A DNA stretch of 64,000 nt from assembly GCA_963743705.1 (NCBI GenBank), contig CAVUQS010000012.1, forward strand, positions 865,454 through 929,453, given 5' to 3'. The DNA comes from PALSA-243 sp963743705 (GTDB lineage Bacteria > Acidobacteriota > Terriglobia > Bryobacterales > Bryobacteraceae). The position numbers were made by a program, and so were the translations under genes. Below the pieces are notes generated by a model. The model worked only from the letters and a program-made list of their open reading frames with translations. It searched no databases and had not been told where the DNA came from. This document shows positions 9,167-18,591 of this stretch, in pieces (position 1 is the stretch's first letter; each line of letters opens with the position of its first letter).

Positions 9167-10102
9167 TCACCGGCCCTTTGCGGCATCCTTGACGTATTGC
9201 GCGACCTGGGCGCAAGTGGCAAACCAGACGCCAGGCTTGGATTTCATGTAAGCCACGAAAGCGTCAAGGTGCTGCATGGGGGCACGGTGGCCGCTGAGAT
9301 AGGGGTGCAACGTGAGGATGAATGTTGTGCCCTCGCGGTAGGCGCCATCGAACTCGTCTTTATAAAGCTGATAGAGCAACTCGGGGGACGGCATGTGTCC
9401 GTTTTGCCCGAGATAAGGCGTCTCGGTGAGCGTCCAATCGATGGCGAGTTCGACGAGACCTGTGTCTTCCCCGCGCGAGCGGATTTCGTAGGGCTCGTCG
9501 AGCGCTTGCAGGCTGCTGTCGTAGAGGAAGCCTTTCTTACGGATCAGGTCGAGCGTGACGCCGCTGAAGGCCCATGACGGCGCGCGGTAGCCCGACGGGC
9601 GTTTGCCGGTAGACTTCGTGATGTATTCGATGGCGCGGTCGAGCAGGCGCTCTTCTTCGCCATCGGCGAGGCGCGGCGGAAACTCGTGGATCCAACCGTG
9701 AATTCCTACCTCGTGCCTGCCACTTTTCTGAATAGCAGCGAGCATCTCCGGATGTAGCATGGCGTCGACGCCAGTCACGAAGAAGGTGGCCGGAATCTGA
9801 TAGCGATCGAGCATGGCAAGGATGCGCGGCGTGCCGCTTTCGGCCCCGAAGTCAGATGCAGAGAGGGTGGTTGCGGACGTTGTGCCGTCGCGGAGTAGCG
9901 GGGCTTCGGTATCGTCGTCGAAGCTCAGGCAGACGGCAACGCGCGCGCCGTTAGGCCAGGATTTGGGCGTCAGCTTGCGGCCGACACGGGCGGCGTCGAC
10001 AGTCTGATGGAGTTGGGCGTCGGTCCATTTCGTGCCGGGCTGGTTGTTTTGGGCGTGGGCGGCAGCGAGGGTGATGGCGGCGAGGGCGGCGAGACGGGTC
10101 AT
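9167..10102 (-). CDS. Secreted polysaccharide deacetylase (CE4/NodB fold)
   Basis: The 311-residue protein begins with a short signal peptide (MTRLAALAAITLAAAHAQ). The five NodB motifs are present in order: SFDDD (motif 1, catalytic base and metal aspartates), HEVGIHGWIH (motif 2, metal histidines), RAPSW (motif 3), YDSS (motif 4) and LTLHPY (motif 5). It should be a metal-dependent hydrolase removing N- or O-acetyl groups from a glycan. The sequence resembles the PuuE/HpnK-like branch of the superfamily, which also includes amidohydrolases, so the substrate is open. AAGGAG stands five bases before the ATG. Confidence 0.88.
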   Translation of the reverse strand: MTRLAALAAITLAAAHAQNNQPGTKWTDAQLHQTVDAARVGRKLTPKSWPNGARVAVCLSFDDDTEAPLLRDGTTSATTLSASDFGAESGTPRILAMLDRYQIPATFFVTGVDAMLHPEMLAAIQKSGRHEVGIHGWIHEFPPRLADGEEERLLDRAIEYITKSTGKRPSGYRAPSWAFSGVTLDLIRKKGFLYDSSLQALDEPYEIRSRGEDTGLVELAIDWTLTETPYLGQNGHMPSPELLYQLYKDEFDGAYREGTTFILTLHPYLSGHRAPMQHLDAFVAYMKSKPGVWFATCAQVAQYVKDAAKGR

Positions 10103-10135
10103 GAGTCTCCTTTGTCTGGGCGGATAGGCCTTATC

Positions 10136-11290
10136 TTACTCGACGCCTGAAACTGCGAGGATCCTCCGCATGCGGGCAACGGCCATTTCGGGATCGCGCA
10201 GAAGGCCGGCTTGATCGGCCATGACGAAAAGTTCGCCGAGGTGCTGGAGGGAGCGCGCGCTCTCCTGACCGCCTAACATGCGGAAATGGCTTTGATGGCC
10301 GTTGAGATAGGCAAGGAAGACGACGCCGGTTTTATAGTAGTAAGTCGGGCGCTGGAAGATGTGACGGGATAGCGGCAGCGTGGGGGCGAGTAACTGGTTG
10401 TAACGCGCGAGATCGCCGGCATCGAGAGCGCGGAGCGCCAGGGCGCCGACGGGAGCGATGGCGTCGAATATGCCGAGCAGGGCGTCGCTGTGGCCGATTT
10501 CGTCGCCAGCGATCAACTCGGGGTAATTGAAATCGTCGCCGGTGTACATGCGGACGCCTTCGGGCAGACGGCGGCGCATATCGACTTCGAGGCTGGCATC
10601 GAGCAGCGAAATTTTCACGCCATCCACATGGGCGCGATGCCGGTGGATGATTTCGAGACAGGACGACATGCACTCGGCGACATCGGCGCCGCCCCAGTAT
10701 CCGGCGAGCGCGGGGTCGAAGGCTTCACCAAGCCAGTGCAGGATAGCAGGCTGTTTGAGTTGCGGCAGCAGGCGGCCGTAGACGCGGTGGTAGTCATCCG
10801 GGCTCTTGGCGCAGCGGGCGAGGGCGCGGCTGGCCATAACGATGGCGCGTCCGCCGGCGGATTCGACAAACTCGCACTGCTCTTCGTAGGCGGCGATGAC
10901 GGAATCGACGGTGGGCGGCGTGCGCGGGTCGAGCTGATCGGTGTTGACGCCGCACGCGATGGGGCCTGAGGCCTCGGAGCAGGAGCGGCGAATCAATTGG
11001 GCGGCGCGCGGCCAATCGAGGCCCATGCCACGCTGCGCGGTATCCATGGCTTCGGCCACGCCGAATCCCATGGACCAGAGGTAGCGGCGGTAGGCGACAG
11101 TGGATTCCCAATCGATCACGGCGCAATCGAAGGGGTCGGGGGAAGCGATGGGATCGATGACGACGTGGGCGGCGGCGTAGGCAACGCGCGAGGCGAATGC
11201 GGGGCCGGTGGCGTCGGGGAGGGGCGGGTTTTGAGAGAGGCGATATGTTTCCAGGCGGCCGGTGGCGCGCGGAAGGGCGAGATGCATCAT
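10136..11290 (-). CDS. DUF993 family protein (TIM-barrel, dihydrodipicolinate-synthase-like)
   Basis: The 384-residue sequence matches my recollection of the DUF993 family in length and in phrases such as SPDPFDCAVIDWESTVAYR, GVNTDQLDPR, HWLGEAFDPALAGYWG and VKISLLDAS. Such proteins are predicted cytoplasmic aldolase-type TIM barrels and often sit in sugar-utilisation clusters. The VKIS lysine fits a Schiff-base position, which is an inference. It is read in the same direction as the deacetylase 33 bases downstream. The start has two adjacent ATG codons and no clear Shine-Dalgarno sequence. Confidence 0.75.
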   Translation of the reverse strand: MMHLALPRATGRLETYRLSQNPPLPDATGPAFASRVAYAAAHVVIDPIASPDPFDCAVIDWESTVAYRRYLWSMGFGVAEAMDTAQRGMGLDWPRAAQLIRRSCSEASGPIACGVNTDQLDPRTPPTVDSVIAAYEEQCEFVESAGGRAIVMASRALARCAKSPDDYHRVYGRLLPQLKQPAILHWLGEAFDPALAGYWGGADVAECMSSCLEIIHRHRAHVDGVKISLLDASLEVDMRRRLPEGVRMYTGDDFNYPELIAGDEIGHSDALLGIFDAIAPVGALALRALDAGDLARYNQLLAPTLPLSRHIFQRPTYYYKTGVVFLAYLNGHQSHFRMLGGQESARSLQHLGELFVMADQAGLLRDPEMAVARMRRILAVSGVE

Positions 11291-11430
11291 TCTATTTAAA
11301 CGCAGGCCGGGCGATTTGGCTGTTGCCCGGTTTCGGGACGGGGCGTTTCGGTTGCGGGCAGGCGCTACGAGATTGATCCTTCTCTTTCAATATCGGCGGG
11401 CGGAACTTGGCGTGCATTTTAGTTCTGGAT

Positions 11431-13887
11431 ATGCGCGATTTGGCGTTCTCTCTTCGATCGCTTCGCAAGAATCTGGCCTTCACTTTGACGGCCATCTTCA
11501 CCATCGCTTTGGGAATCGGTGCGAGCACGGCTATTTTCAGCGTGGTGAACGCCGTGTTGCTGCGGCCGTTGCCATATCGCGATCCGGACCGGCTGACGCT
11601 GGTCTGGAGCGAATTGAAGGCGCGCCATCTGCCGGATTTTCCGCTCTCGCCCGGCGATTTCGGCGACATGCGGAAGATGGCCACGCTGTTCGACGGGCTG
11701 ACGGCGGTGACCACTGGGCGCGTCTCTTATTCGGATGAGAACGGGCAAGCCGAACAGCTCAAATTCGGGTTTGTTACGCAGAATTTCTTCCGCCTGTTGG
11801 GCACGCGCATCCAATTGGGGCGCGACTTCATCGATTCCGACGAAGCGCAACCGCCCGCGAATACGCCGCCGGGCACGGGGCCGCCGACGATGGCGATCTT
11901 GAGCCATGAATTTTGGGAGCGCCACTATGGCGGCGATCCGAACGTGATCGGCAAAGGCGTGGATTTGGGCGGCGGCAAGGCGCAGATTGTGGGCGTGGCG
12001 GCGCCGGGGGTGGAGATCCTCTTCCCTGCCTCGGCCGGGCTGGAACGCAAACCCGATGTATTCACGGCATTGCGCCTGGATTTTGTGAGCACGACGCCCC
12101 AGAACCGGAACAACGTGTTTCTGCGCGTGATCGGGCGCATGAAGCCGGGAGTCACCGTGGAGCAGGCATCGGCGCAACTGGAAACGCTGGCGGCGGATTT
12201 GCGCAACCGATTTCCAGTAAAGAAGACCGCGGGCTTCGTTTTCACGGTGGAACCGATGCAGGGGCGGCTGGTAGCCAAGGTGCGACCGGCGCTGCTAGCA
12301 CTGATGGGCGCGGTGATTTTCCTGCTGCTGATCGCGGCGGCGAACGTGGCGAATTTGCTGCTGGTGCGGATGGCGGCGCGGGGTCGCGAATTGGCGGTGC
12401 GCGCGGCGCTGGGCGGCAGCCGATGGCGGCTGGTGCGGCAGATGCTGGCGGAAAGCTTGATGCTGGCGGCCGGCGGCGTCTTGCTCGGGCTACTGCTCGC
12501 GCGCTTGGGGATCGATCTGTTGCTCTCGATCGCGCCGAAGAATCTGCCACGCGTGGATGTGGTGTCGCTCGATCCGCTGGTTCTTTCTTTCGCACTGGCG
12601 GCAGCAATCGGCGCGGCGGCGGCGTTTGGAGTGATACCGGCGCTGCGGGCGTCACGACCGAATTTGATCGACGCGCTACGCGCGAGCGGGCGCACGTCGG
12701 GGTTGGGATCGGGCGCGATGCTGCGGAATGCGGTGGTGACGGCGGAAGTGGCGCTGTCGTTTGTTTTGCTGATCGGATCGGGCCTCATGCTGCGCAGTTT
12801 TCTGGCGCTGACGCGCACCGACCCGGGCTTTGACGCGCGCGGGAAGCTGACGTTCTTTATGCCGGTGTTCGGCGCCACTCCCGAGATGCGCGCGGCCAGA
12901 ATGCGCGATTTGCGCGACCGCTTCGCTCATCTGCCGGGTGCAACTTCGGTGACCGCAGCGTCCCCGTTTCCGCTGGATGGCGCGGTCGCGAACGGAAAAT
13001 ATGGCCGCGAGGACGCGGTCACGGACCAGGCCCGGTTCCAGCAAGCCAACGTGTTCTTTGTGACGCCGGGCTACTTTCAGACACTGGGAACGCGCATTCT
13101 TGCGGGCCGTGGATTCACCGAAGCGGATAACGTGCAAAGCACGACGAACATCATGATCGACGATTTGCTGGCGGCGAAGGCCTTTCCCCACGAATCGGCG
13201 GTGGGCAAGCGGCTGTATGTGCGGATTCGCGGGCCGGAGCCGGAATGGGTGCAGGTGATCGGCGTGGCGGCGCATCAACGCCATGAATCGCTGGCCGAAG
13301 AGGGGCGCGAAGAGATGTTTGTGACCGATGGCTTTGCTGGATTCGGGAACGCGTCGCGCTGGGCAATCGCGACGGGCGGCGACCCGATGCGGCTCGCGCC
13401 GCTGGTTCGCGAAGAGATGGCCAAGTTCGACAAGCGACTGGCGATCGGCGAAGTGATGCCGATGCAGACGCTAGTGGACGATGCCGAGGCGCAGACGAGA
13501 TTTTCGCTGATCCTGATCGCGTTGTTTGGCGTGATCGCGGCCATACTGGCGGCGGTGGGGCTTTACGGCGTGATCTCGAGCGCAGTGCGTCAACGGACGG
13601 CGGAGTTGGGCGTGCGCATGGCAGTGGGCGCGGCGCCAAGCCGCTTGTTCCAGCTGGTGGTGACGCACGGACTGCGGCTGAGCGCGGCGGGCATTGCGAT
13701 CGGATTGCTGGCAGCGCTGGCATTGACGCGCGCGATGCAGAGCATGCTGGTGGGGGTCGCGCCGACGGACCCACCGACTTATATCGCGATGGCGGCGGGA
13801 TTCCTGGTGGTGACGGTTGCGGCATGCTGGCTGCCGGCGCGGCGGGCGGCGGCGCTCGATCCGGTAAAGGCACTGCGCGAGGAATAG
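11431..13887 (+). CDS. Orphan MacB/FtsX-type permease (acidobacterial ADOP family)
   Basis: The protein has two FtsX-type permease halves, each preceded by a MacB-like periplasmic core. Membrane segments are near the N-terminus (AIFTIALGIGASTAIFSVVNAVLL), at about residues 280-420, and in the last 120 residues, which end in the typical DPVKALREE. The signature phrase LLRPLPYRDPDRL is present. The family is greatly expanded in Acidobacteria, usually without a cognate ATPase gene alongside, as here. It may handle efflux or envelope remodelling; the substrate is unknown. Unlike the second copy in this window (46456-49101), it lacks the N-terminal cytoplasmic extension and has no PadR partner. 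I preferred the ATG giving MRDLAFSLRSLRKN over a TTG 24 bases upstream. Confidence 0.87.
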   Translation: MRDLAFSLRSLRKNLAFTLTAIFTIALGIGASTAIFSVVNAVLLRPLPYRDPDRLTLVWSELKARHLPDFPLSPGDFGDMRKMATLFDGLTAVTTGRVSYSDENGQAEQLKFGFVTQNFFRLLGTRIQLGRDFIDSDEAQPPANTPPGTGPPTMAILSHEFWERHYGGDPNVIGKGVDLGGGKAQIVGVAAPGVEILFPASAGLERKPDVFTALRLDFVSTTPQNRNNVFLRVIGRMKPGVTVEQASAQLETLAADLRNRFPVKKTAGFVFTVEPMQGRLVAKVRPALLALMGAVIFLLLIAAANVANLLLVRMAARGRELAVRAALGGSRWRLVRQMLAESLMLAAGGVLLGLLLARLGIDLLLSIAPKNLPRVDVVSLDPLVLSFALAAAIGAAAAFGVIPALRASRPNLIDALRASGRTSGLGSGAMLRNAVVTAEVALSFVLLIGSGLMLRSFLALTRTDPGFDARGKLTFFMPVFGATPEMRAARMRDLRDRFAHLPGATSVTAASPFPLDGAVANGKYGREDAVTDQARFQQANVFFVTPGYFQTLGTRILAGRGFTEADNVQSTTNIMIDDLLAAKAFPHESAVGKRLYVRIRGPEPEWVQVIGVAAHQRHESLAEEGREEMFVTDGFAGFGNASRWAIATGGDPMRLAPLVREEMAKFDKRLAIGEVMPMQTLVDDAEAQTRFSLILIALFGVIAAILAAVGLYGVISSAVRQRTAELGVRMAVGAAPSRLFQLVVTHGLRLSAAGIAIGLLAALALTRAMQSMLVGVAPTDPPTYIAMAAGFLVVTVAACWLPARRAAALDPVKALREE

Positions 13888-13890
13888 ACT

Positions 13891-14334
13891 GTGCGACTTG
13901 ATACCATGGCATTCTCCACCATGGCAGATCAAGGATTGGATTTTGGGCCGGTGTCCGACGCGACCACGAACGGAATTCGCGTAGAAGTGATGTCGCAGGT
14001 TTCCTCTGAAAACTCGCGCCCGCAACAGGGCGAATGGGTTTTTCAGTATACGGTGCGCATCACTAATCAGGGCGAGGAGACGGTTCAACTGCTGAACCGG
14101 CACTGGATCATTACCGACGGACTGGACCACACGGAAGAAGTGCGGGGCCCGGGCGTAATCGGCCAGCAGCCGGTGCTGGGGCCGGGGGAATCGTTCCAGT
14201 ATTCGTCGTGGTGCCCGTTGCAGACTCCGATGGGGCTGATGCGCGGGACGTACGAGATGTCGCGGGTAGATGGCAGCAAGTTTCTGATCGAGATTGCGCC
14301 GTTTGGGTTGAGGGCGCGATATACGGTGAATTGA
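13891..14334 (+). CDS. apaG: ApaG/DUF525 protein
   Basis: The ApaG fold is clear from RVEVMSQVSSENS, YTVRITNQGEETVQLLNRHW, GVIGQQPVLGPGESFQYSS and MRGTYEM. It is a small Ig-like beta-sandwich domain. ApaG binds phosphates and pyrophosphates in some homologues and is linked to cobalt and magnesium tolerance by mutant phenotype in enterobacteria, with biochemical role still unclear. I kept the GTG start because GAGGA lies seven bases before it. In-frame ATGs at 13906 and 13921 would remove 5 or 10 non-conserved residues. The gene begins three bases after the permease stop, so both are probably one transcript. Confidence 0.88.
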   Translation: MRLDTMAFSTMADQGLDFGPVSDATTNGIRVEVMSQVSSENSRPQQGEWVFQYTVRITNQGEETVQLLNRHWIITDGLDHTEEVRGPGVIGQQPVLGPGESFQYSSWCPLQTPMGLMRGTYEMSRVDGSKFLIEIAPFGLRARYTVN

Positions 14335-14373
14335 GGGCGCAGGGTTTGCGGCCGGACTTGGGATAATACATTT

Positions 14374-14607
14374 ATGGCCACGACGGACAAAGCAGATCTT
14401 TCACGGATCACCCTTTTGCCTGGCCAGCGCTCGGGGCAACCCTGCATTCGCGACCTGCGTGTGACTGTGTGGGACGTGCTCGATATGCTCGCCTCCGGGA
14501 TGACGGAGGAAGAGATCCTAAGCGATTACCCATACCTGGAAAAGGCCGATTTTCCCGCCGTGTATGCCTACGCTTCCCAGACGGGGCGGGAGCGTAAGTC
14601 GCGTTGA
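14374..14607 (+). CDS. DUF433 family antitoxin
   Basis: The 77-residue product carries the DUF433 winged-helix pattern: GQPCIRDLRVTVWDVLDMLASGMTEEEILSDYPYL. These proteins are antitoxins, DNA-binding in part, usually paired with a DUF5615 PIN-like toxin whose start overlaps their stop. That arrangement is seen here (TTGA overlap), but the toxin gene has lost its middle. The antitoxin itself looks complete. Confidence 0.85.
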   Translation: MATTDKADLSRITLLPGQRSGQPCIRDLRVTVWDVLDMLASGMTEEEILSDYPYLEKADFPAVYAYASQTGRERKSR

Positions 14608-14750
14608 AGCTCCTTTTTGACGCGAATCTCTCACCTAAACTTCTTGGCCGGACGGCGGAAATTGAGATTGTGCTGCGCCGGCATGCCGTGCGGATTGCTG
14701 AGTTGGAGCAATCCGCAAAGGCCATGCTGATCATCCGCAACGCAAGTTAG
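14604..14750 (+). pseudogene. Internally deleted DUF5615 (PIN-like) toxin
   Basis: The 48-codon frame begins with TTG overlapping the antitoxin stop and reads MKLLFDANLSPKLL, the start of a DUF5615 toxin. It then jumps to TAEIEIVLRRHAVRIAELE, which corresponds to the C-terminal end of that family. Full members are about 110-120 residues, so some 60 residues holding most of the acidic active-site region are missing while the frame is kept. The product is almost certainly inactive as a nuclease. It could still bind the antitoxin. Confidence 0.75.
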
Positions 14751-14807
14751 TGCTCCCACGGCGGACACCCCGTGTCATAATGTAAGCGGTTTCACGAGAG
14801 ATCCTAC

Positions 14808-16908
14808 ATGAGCACACCATCCGATTCCAAGGTCTTCACGCGCCGTAATTTTGCGGCTGCGATTGCAACTGCTTCGGCTGTTCCGGCGTTAGCGGCGCAG
14901 CAACTTTCGGCACAACAACAACCTGCCCGGCCGGCGGGGCGACGGACTCTCAGCCCGATCCGAATACGAGCGTGATGCCGGGAATGCGCGGTGGGACCAT
15001 TGCGGTGATTGAACCATTCGATGCGCCCATCGAGTTCAAACGCAGCGATGTGCCGTTTCAGGTTGAGCCGTTTCCGATGACGCAGGTGCGGCTGCTGCCA
15101 GGCGTCCTCAAAGATGCGGAGGATTGGAATCGCGGCTATATGCAGCGGCTGCCGGAAGACCGGCTGGTTCGCAACTTCCTGGTGAATGCGGGGCTGCCGT
15201 CGAACGCGCAGGCTTTAGGCGGATGGGAACAGGACACGGCGGGGCGCGCGGGCGAGTTGCGCGGCCACTTCACGGGGCACTATCTTTCGGCTGCGGCGTT
15301 TCTGAGCGCCTCGACGGGCGATGCGGAAATCAAGGCGAAGGGCGACCAGATGGTCGCAGATCTGGCGAAGTGCCAAGCCAAGATCGGCAACAGCGGGTAC
15401 TTGAGCGCGTTTCCCATTGAATGGTTCGACCGGCTCGATGCGCGCAAGCCGGTGTGGGCGCCGTTCTACACCATCCACAAAATCATGGCGGGGATGTTCG
15501 ACATGTATCAGTAGGCGGCAACAAGCAGGCGCTGCAGGTGCTGGAAGGCATGGCGAACTGGACGGACGAGTGGACGGCATCGAAGCCCGAAGCGCACATG
15601 CAGGACATTCTGAACACCGAATATGGCGGCATGGGCGAAACGCTTTACAACCTGGCGGCGGCAACCAATAACGACCGCTGGGCCAAAGTGGGCGACCGCT
15701 TCACCAAGAAAAAGTTCTTCAACCCGCTGGCGATGCGGCGCGATGAGTTGCGCGGGCTGCATAGCAACACGCATATTCCGCAAGTGCTGGCGGCAGCGCG
15801 GCGCTATGAGATTTCGGGCGACACGCGATTCCAGGAGGTCGCCGGTTTCTTTTTCGACACGGTTTCGAAGAGCCGCACCTATGTCACCGGTGGAACCAGC
15901 AATGGCGAAGGCTGGCTGGTGCAACCGGGATTGCTGGGGCGCGAGTTGAAGATCTACGGCGCGCCCGAATGCTGCTGCTCGTATAACATGCTGAAGATCG
16001 CGCGGCATCTCTATAGCTGGTCGCCCGAGCCTTCTTACTTCGATTACTACGAGCGCACGATGCTGAACATGCGGATCGGCACGATTCATCCGCAGACCGG
16101 TGTCACGCAGTATTACCTCTCGCTCAACCCGGGCGCCTACAAAACGTTCAACACGGATTACGAATCGTTCTGGTGCTGCACCGGTACGGGCGTCGAAGAG
16201 TATTCCAAGCTGAACGACAGCATTTACTGGCGCGATGCGGATGGCGTCTACGTGAACTTGTTCGTCGCATCGGAACTCAACTGGGCCGAGAAAGGGTTCA
16301 AGCTGCGCCAGGAAACCAAGTTTCCGGAACAGCAGAGCACATCGCTGGTGGTGACTGCCGCCAGGCCGACGCAGATGGCGATCCGGCTGCGCGTTCCCTC
16401 GTGGCTCAAGAGCGCGCCGACTGTGAAGATCAACGGCAAAGCGCTCGATGCCTCCGCGGCGCCGGGCAGCTATCTGACGATCTCGCGCGTTTGGAAAACC
16501 GCCGACCGCATCGAGATGGAGCTTCCCATGCGGCTTACGGTGGAGAAGATGCCGGACGAGCATTCGATTCAGGCGTTTCTTTACGGACCGCTGGTGCTGG
16601 CGGGCGATTTCGGCAGCGACGGGTTGACGCCTAGTCTGCTGGTGGGTCCGAACTCACCGCGCGCGCGCTGGCCGCGTCCGGCCGGGGCTGCGAATGCGAC
16701 CCGCAACGGCAACGCCGGGCGCGGCGGACCCCAATTGCCAACGGTGGATTTCGACCTGAAGGCGGGCGGCGCCGATCCTGCAACCTGGATCAAACCTACC
16801 GGCAAGCCGCTAACATTCCAGACGACGGGCCAGGCGAAGGATGTGACGCTGGTTCCGATCAACAGCATTTTCGACCGGCGCTACGTGGTTTACTGGCAAG
16901 TGTCGTAG
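14808..16908 (+). CDS. Tat-exported glycoside hydrolase family 127 (DUF1680) enzyme, two frameshifts
   Basis: The ATG opens a twin-arginine signal (FTRRNFAAAIATASAVPALA). The mature part is a beta-L-arabinofuranosidase-like GH127 protein: RNFLVNAGLPS, HYLSAAAFL, YTIHKIMAGMFDMY, GGMGETLYNL, ECCCSYNMLKIARHLY and FWCCTGTGVEEYSKL. The ECC and WCC cysteines and glutamate match the zinc ligands and cysteine nucleophile of characterised GH127 enzymes. The frame changes by one missing base near 14935, where a run of four G follows CCGGC, and again near 15512 just before GGNKQALQVLEG. Restoring one base at each site gives a continuous protein of about 700 residues. The enzyme probably removes terminal L-arabinofuranose from plant glycans in the periplasm. 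Confidence 0.83.
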
Positions 16909-16997
16909 CCGCGGCGCATCCGGCGCAATTGCGGAACGGCGTGGTTGGAACGGTAAGCACGACGAAGGAAGAGACCAGCGTGAAACTGCGGTAAGGG

Positions 16998-18539
16998 TCA
17001 CGCGGTGGCGACGGCTATGCATTGAGCGAGTTGCTCGGGAGAATAAGGCTTCTGAAGAAAGCCATCGATGGCGGCATCCTGGAAGCGCTGCGCGATCTCC
17101 GTGCCGCCGTAGCCGCTGGAGATAATCACCGGCACGGCGGGCCGTATCGCGCGCAGACGTTGCAGGGTTTCTTCGCAGGTCATGCCGGGCATGGTCAGAT
17201 CCAAAATGACGGCGCGGACGCGGTCCACTGCGCCTGTCAAAACGTCGAGCGCCGACCATCCATCCGACGCCCTCAGCACGGAGTAGCCGTATACCTCCAG
17301 TGAGGCTTCGGCCATTTCCAGCACCATTTCTTCGTCGTCGACGACCAAAATCGCCCCGGCCCCGGTGAGTTCAACCGAAACAGCCGGCCGCCGGATTGAC
17401 GGGCCGATTTTGTTGCCCGCCGGAAGCATGATCGTGAAAGTGGCGCCATTGCCGGGAGCGCTCTCGACGTTGATCGCGCCGTGGTGAGCGCGCACGATTC
17501 CGTGCGCCGCGGCCAGTCCCAAGCCGCGGCCGGCGAATTTGGTGCTGAAAAAAGGATCGAAAATGCGCTCCAGCGTTTTCTCGTCCATACCGCAACCGTT
17601 GTCGCGCACTCTGAGATAGGCGTAGATGCCGGGCTCGAGCCCCATACCGTCACGAACTTCTTCGGTCCCGGCGCTCATCAACACCGTTCCAGCGCCAACA
17701 ATCGCTTCCGATGCGTTAATGACCAGGTTCATGACCACTTGATGGATCTGGCCGGAATCGGCAGTGACAGGCGCAGGCGCGAGGTCCAGCACTAGCTGCA
17801 CTTCCGGCGGGATGGCGGGGCGTACGAGCGGCAGAAGCTCCCGGACAATTTCAGACAAGTCGAGAGGCTCCTGGGAGACGCGGCTCTTGCCCGCGTAGGC
17901 GAGTAACTGCTGCGTAAGCTCAGCGGCGCGCCGGCTGGCAGTTACGACATTGCCAAGCAGAGGACGGGCCGAATGATCGGGCGCCAATCTTGCGTCCGCG
18001 AGACTGGCATTGCCCAGAATTCCGGTGAGCAGATTATTGAAATCGTGCGCGATGCCGCTGGCGAGCACGCCCAGGCTCTCCAGGCGCTGGCTTTGCAGGA
18101 GCCGATCCTGCAATCGATGGCGCTCGGTGGTATCCATGCAAATGCCGGACATCCAAACCGCTTCGCCGGAATCATCCCGGAGCACGTGTCCGCGGCTTTC
18201 GAACCACCTCGTGGAATCATCGGGGCGCAGCGAACGATATTCGATCTGGTAGAGTTCACCGGTCACGATCGCGTTGCGGATGGCATCCAACACCGGCTGG
18301 CGGTCGTCGGGGTGCACGCCTTCGAAGAATCCCTCGAAGGTGCCCCGAAACCCGCCTGGCTCTTTTCCGTGAATGCGCTCGAGTGTTGGGGACCAACGAA
18401 CTTCTCCGGTCCGGATATTCCATTCCCATGTGCCAACATTGGCGGCGCCCAAGCTGAGTTGCAGCCGCTCTTCGCGCGCTTGCGACTCTAATTCCGCATC
18501 TTGCGAGGCTTGCACCGCCTCTTCCGCGTATGTGCCCAT
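16998..18539 (-). CDS. Hybrid PAS-histidine kinase-receiver protein
   Basis: The 513-residue protein has no membrane segment. A PAS domain lies at about 25-140 (WSPTLERIHG, VHPDDR), followed by HisKA with the phospho-acceptor His165 in GIAHDFNNLLT, an HATPase domain with NLVINASEA (271-279), DNGCGMD (313-319) and GRGLGLAAA (338-346), and a C-terminal receiver with VVDDEE (399-404), phospho-acceptor Asp447 in VILDLTMPG and Lys497. It should sense a cytoplasmic cue through PAS and relay phosphate to its own receiver. It follows a Ser/Thr kinase gene on the same strand after 52 bases, so the two may be expressed together. Confidence 0.9.
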   Translation of the reverse strand: MGTYAEEAVQASQDAELESQAREERLQLSLGAANVGTWEWNIRTGEVRWSPTLERIHGKEPGGFRGTFEGFFEGVHPDDRQPVLDAIRNAIVTGELYQIEYRSLRPDDSTRWFESRGHVLRDDSGEAVWMSGICMDTTERHRLQDRLLQSQRLESLGVLASGIAHDFNNLLTGILGNASLADARLAPDHSARPLLGNVVTASRRAAELTQQLLAYAGKSRVSQEPLDLSEIVRELLPLVRPAIPPEVQLVLDLAPAPVTADSGQIHQVVMNLVINASEAIVGAGTVLMSAGTEEVRDGMGLEPGIYAYLRVRDNGCGMDEKTLERIFDPFFSTKFAGRGLGLAAAHGIVRAHHGAINVESAPGNGATFTIMLPAGNKIGPSIRRPAVSVELTGAGAILVVDDEEMVLEMAEASLEVYGYSVLRASDGWSALDVLTGAVDRVRAVILDLTMPGMTCEETLQRLRAIRPAVPVIISSGYGGTEIAQRFQDAAIDGFLQKPYSPEQLAQCIAVATA

Positions 18540-18591
18540 CGCTTATCGATTAGTATATAGACCCAACGCCGAGGTGTCGAGCCGCATTGCC

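Noticed and set aside
11407..11430. TTG start for the first orphan permease
   Set aside because: The family begins at MRDLAFSLRSL, and the extra eight residues are not conserved. No Shine-Dalgarno favours the TTG.
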